Assembly: GCA_016180645.1 (NCBI GenBank)
Contig: JACPAV010000002.1
Span: 238,628-302,627 of the forward strand
Source: Nitrospirota bacterium
GTDB lineage: Bacteria; JACPQY01
Length of the DNA stretch: 64,000 nucleotides
Direction: 5' to 3'
Positions 61,890 to 64,000 of this stretch are shown here, piece after piece (position 1 is the first letter of the stretch; every line of letters begins with the position of its first letter). Position numbers and translations under genes: made by a program. The notes beneath the pieces were generated by a model. The model saw only the letters and a program-made list of their open reading frames with translations. It was not told where the DNA came from and searched no databases.

Positions 61890-63734
61890 CTAATTGAGTT
61901 TCGCAATCCGCCCGCGCCGAATGGTCAGGAGGTTGAGCGATTTCTGGACCTCGCCATTGGGGAGAACGGTCATCGGACCGGTCACGCCGGGGAAATCCTT
62001 GACGTCGAGAAGCGCGTCTTTCACCTTGTTGCGCGAAAGCTGCGGGATTCCGCCCACGGTGTTGAGAACCAAGGCCGCCGTGTCGTAGGCCAACGATTCG
62101 ATGTCCCCCAAAGGCTGTCCATATTTCTGCTCAAAGAGGGTCGCGACGTTCCGGGCTTTTTCATACTCGGTCTCGGCGAAAAAGACGTCCACAAAGACGG
62201 CTCCGTCCACATGTTCGCCGGCAATCTTGACCAGTTGGGGATAGTTCCATCCGCTCGGGCCCAGCAGTTGGGCGGTCTTGATCTCATAGAACGCCAGTTG
62301 GGGTGCCAATAGCCCTACACTGTCGTAGTAATCCGGGACAAACAGCCCCGTCCTCTCCGGGGGGGGGGCGTCTTCCGGCAGGTCGGGGAATGCCTCGGCT
62401 TTGATCTTCTCGATCGGCGCCTTGAAATCGGTGGACTTGGGCTCGTAGGCCGCTTCCGAAACGAGAACCCCGCCTTGGGCCGCCAGTTCCGCCTTGAAGA
62501 GCGATTCCATATCCGTTCCGTAAGGCTCCAGCGGGAAGAGGATCGCAAACCGCTTCAGACCCAGGTTCTGCATGGCGTAGGTCACGAGGGCTCGGACTTG
62601 TGCGGAAGCGGTGAGCGCGTGCCGGAATGCGTATTCACCCAGATCCGGCAATCCCTCGCGCGGGGCCATCAACATGATCGGAAGTTTTGCAGAGTCCGCC
62701 AAAGGCCCCACGGCGGCCGCCGTCTTAGAAAGAAGAGGGCCGATGACCGACAGCACCTTTTCGTTCGCCGAGAAGGCTTTGAAGAGCGCCGCCGCCGCCT
62801 CGGGGTCACCCTTTGTGTCCTGACAATCCACGTCCACATCCTTGATCTCGCTGGAAAGCGTGTCGAGCGCCAACTCGATGCCCCGCCGGGCGCGTTGACC
62901 GTAGATCGACGGTTTTCCGGTGAGGGGAAGGAGGCAGCCGATTTTCCATTTCCCCTTTCCCAACACGGTCTTGATCTCTCCGAGCAGTTTCCGGGCTTCC
63001 TGTCCGTAGTCATCCTGGCGATCGGCGAGGGTCTCCAACAGGCTCCGCGCTTCCACGAATTCCGACTCCGCCCTCAGCGCGCGCGCGAGGGCCAGCGCCG
63101 CCATGGCGTCGAAGGGATAGACCGGCTTCAGTTCCACGATACCCCTCAATTCCTTTGGGTTGAGTTTCTGGGTGATCATCAAATCGACGCGCGAACGGAT
63201 TTCGCCGGCCTCGTCGTAATTCTGCGAGCCCTGAAGGTACTTGAGGTACCACTGGGTGCTTTCGAAGAATCGCCCCTGATCGAAATGACTTTCCGCGATG
63301 AGCGTCATCACGTGCTGCGCGAATCCCGCGTCGCCGGCAGGGTCGTAGGCTCTCGTGAACGCCTCGGCGGCCTCTTTGAAGTGGCTGAGCCCGCGTTCGA
63401 TCTGACCCAAATAGTAATGCGAGTAGCGCTGGATCTTGGAACTTTCGAAGGTTGTTCCGATCTCGAATTGCTTTCGGGCACGATCCAGATCTTTGAGTTT
63501 GTAGTAGCACTGACCCAGGCGATAGTGGGCGTTTGGGGCGCGCACGGAGGCCGGATACGTCTTCAAGAATTCTTCGAAACGCTGGGCGGCGGCGGTGAAA
63601 TCGCCCTCCTTGTAGGATGCCTCCCCGTCGTCGTAGAGGCGTATGCCCGCTTGAGGAACCGTTTCCTGTCCCCACGCCGTCGTAGTGAGCAGACCAAGGA
63701 AAAGGATCCCGAACCAATGCGCCGCGAAGGGCAT
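61890..63734 (-). CDS. Exported TPR plus periplasmic-binding (LpoA-like) protein
   Basis: 614 aa from ATG 63734 with signal peptide HWFGILFLGLLTTTAWG. Residues about 30-220 are TPR/YbgF-like repeats (YDDGEASYKEGDFTAAAQRFEEFL, AHYRLGQCYYKLKDLDRARKQF). From about 255 a type 1 periplasmic-binding fold follows (IGCLLPLTGKPSIYGQRARRGIELAL, SVIGPLLSKTAAAVGPLADS, FAILFPLEPYGTD). That order is the one in LpoA-type penicillin-binding-protein activators, although ligand-binding receptors are built alike. No lipobox. Directly after dnaJ on the same strand. Confidence 0.83.
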   Translation of the reverse strand: MPFAAHWFGILFLGLLTTTAWGQETVPQAGIRLYDDGEASYKEGDFTAAAQRFEEFLKTYPASVRAPNAHYRLGQCYYKLKDLDRARKQFEIGTTFESSKIQRYSHYYLGQIERGLSHFKEAAEAFTRAYDPAGDAGFAQHVMTLIAESHFDQGRFFESTQWYLKYLQGSQNYDEAGEIRSRVDLMITQKLNPKELRGIVELKPVYPFDAMAALALARALRAESEFVEARSLLETLADRQDDYGQEARKLLGEIKTVLGKGKWKIGCLLPLTGKPSIYGQRARRGIELALDTLSSEIKDVDVDCQDTKGDPEAAAALFKAFSANEKVLSVIGPLLSKTAAAVGPLADSAKLPIMLMAPREGLPDLGEYAFRHALTASAQVRALVTYAMQNLGLKRFAILFPLEPYGTDMESLFKAELAAQGGVLVSEAAYEPKSTDFKAPIEKIKAEAFPDLPEDAPPPERTGLFVPDYYDSVGLLAPQLAFYEIKTAQLLGPSGWNYPQLVKIAGEHVDGAVFVDVFFAETEYEKARNVATLFEQKYGQPLGDIESLAYDTAALVLNTVGGIPQLSRNKVKDALLDVKDFPGVTGPMTVLPNGEVQKSLNLLTIRRGRIAKLN

Positions 63735-63778
63735 CCGTCGGCGATTCGAGAAGTCAGAATGGGCTCTTGCGAACCCGA

Positions 63779-64000
63779 TCACGACTTCCAGAACTTCCTC
63801 GCTTTTTCGAGGAAGCTTCGCCTCCGGGGGGCTTCCGAATCCTGGCTGACCCGTGCAAACTCCTCCAGGAGCCGCTTCTGCTCGCGCGAGAGACGATCGG
63901 GAACTTCGACAAAGATTCTGATCAAGAGGTCGCCGCGCCGCCCCGAACGAAGGTCCGGAATGCCACACCCCTTCACGCGCAGGGTATCGCCGGTCTGAGT
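63779..64000 (-). CDS. dnaJ: Chaperone DnaJ, C-terminal end (5' part outside window)
   Basis: The last 73 codons are visible. TQTGDTLRVKGCGIPDLR and GRRGDLLIRIFVEVPDRLS are the end of the DnaJ C-terminal substrate-binding domain, followed by a dimerisation-type helix (REQKRLLEEFARVSQD) and a basic tail ending ARKFWKS. The J domain and zinc region lie beyond the edge, so a CbpA-type protein cannot be fully excluded. Its stop is 45 bases upstream of the TPR/PBP gene start. Confidence 0.85.
   Translation of the reverse strand, partial: TQTGDTLRVKGCGIPDLRSGRRGDLLIRIFVEVPDRLSREQKRLLEEFARVSQDSEAPRRRSFLEKARKFWKS

Noticed and set aside
62475-63998. 507-codon plus-strand open frame
   Set aside because: Antisense of the TPR/PBP gene and dnaJ.

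Overview
The window looks like a chromosomal segment of a GC-rich, Gram-negative, probably uncultured bacterium. The Gram-negative call rests on an outer-membrane porin, several lipoprotein signal peptides and a second beta-barrel-like protein. Sigma-54 promoters, an NtrC-type enhancer, a CarD regulator, a GlnE-controlled glutamine synthetase and the gene order nusA-infB-DUF503-rbfA-nrnA-truB-rpsO-pnp-M16 fit a delta-proteobacteria-like or candidate-phylum lineage. I cannot name the taxon from sequence alone. No rRNA, tRNA, CRISPR array, insertion sequence with a transposase, or prophage was recognised.

Layout. 1-11.2 kb: a minus-strand coupled set (DUF3604 lipoprotein, PpiC foldase, HupE/UreJ membrane protein, truncated secreted protein), a second DUF3604 lipoprotein, and a five-gene ATGA-overlapped operon (TetR, haloalkane-dehalogenase-like hydrolase, SCP2, LLM oxidoreductase, SDR). 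11.3-17.3 kb: DUF2225 protein, PocR/sigma-54 activator, small accessory genes, a PBECR-like/DUF2283 pair and a VapBC pair. 17.3-27.8 kb: the translation and RNA-decay operon. 28.0-28.8 kb: a sigma-54 promoter with a structured leader before a small zinc-finger-like protein. 29.5-38.9 kb: the nitrogen cluster (glnE in two pieces, glnB, glnA, porin, two amt genes), with a glnAp2-like control region before glnB. 39.0-43.5 kb: two CDP-alcohol phosphatidyltransferases and two radical SAM proteins, bracketed by two copies of one 59-bp palindrome. 43.5-50 kb: a giant secreted protein coupled to a lipoprotein. 50-52.1 kb: agmatine to putrescine (aguA, aguB). 52.5-58 kb: two divergent glycosyltransferases, a membrane protein, ETF-quinone oxidoreductase and a retropepsin-like protein. 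58-64 kb: a lipoprotein, guaA, carD, a TPR/periplasmic-binding protein and the 3' end of dnaJ.

The window is rich in small non-autonomous repeats. One family of about 57-59 bp twin hairpins (ends GTAGGGGAG / CTCCCCTAC) occurs six times, all intergenic and in both orientations. Related twin-hairpin elements lie at 17.15 kb and between the glnE halves. A third family forms the 5' end of a glycosyltransferase gene. Heptamer tandem repeats lie inside glnE and aguA without breaking the frame. The split glnE, the palindrome-bracketed lipid/radical-SAM block and the sigma-54 leader region are the points most worth following up.
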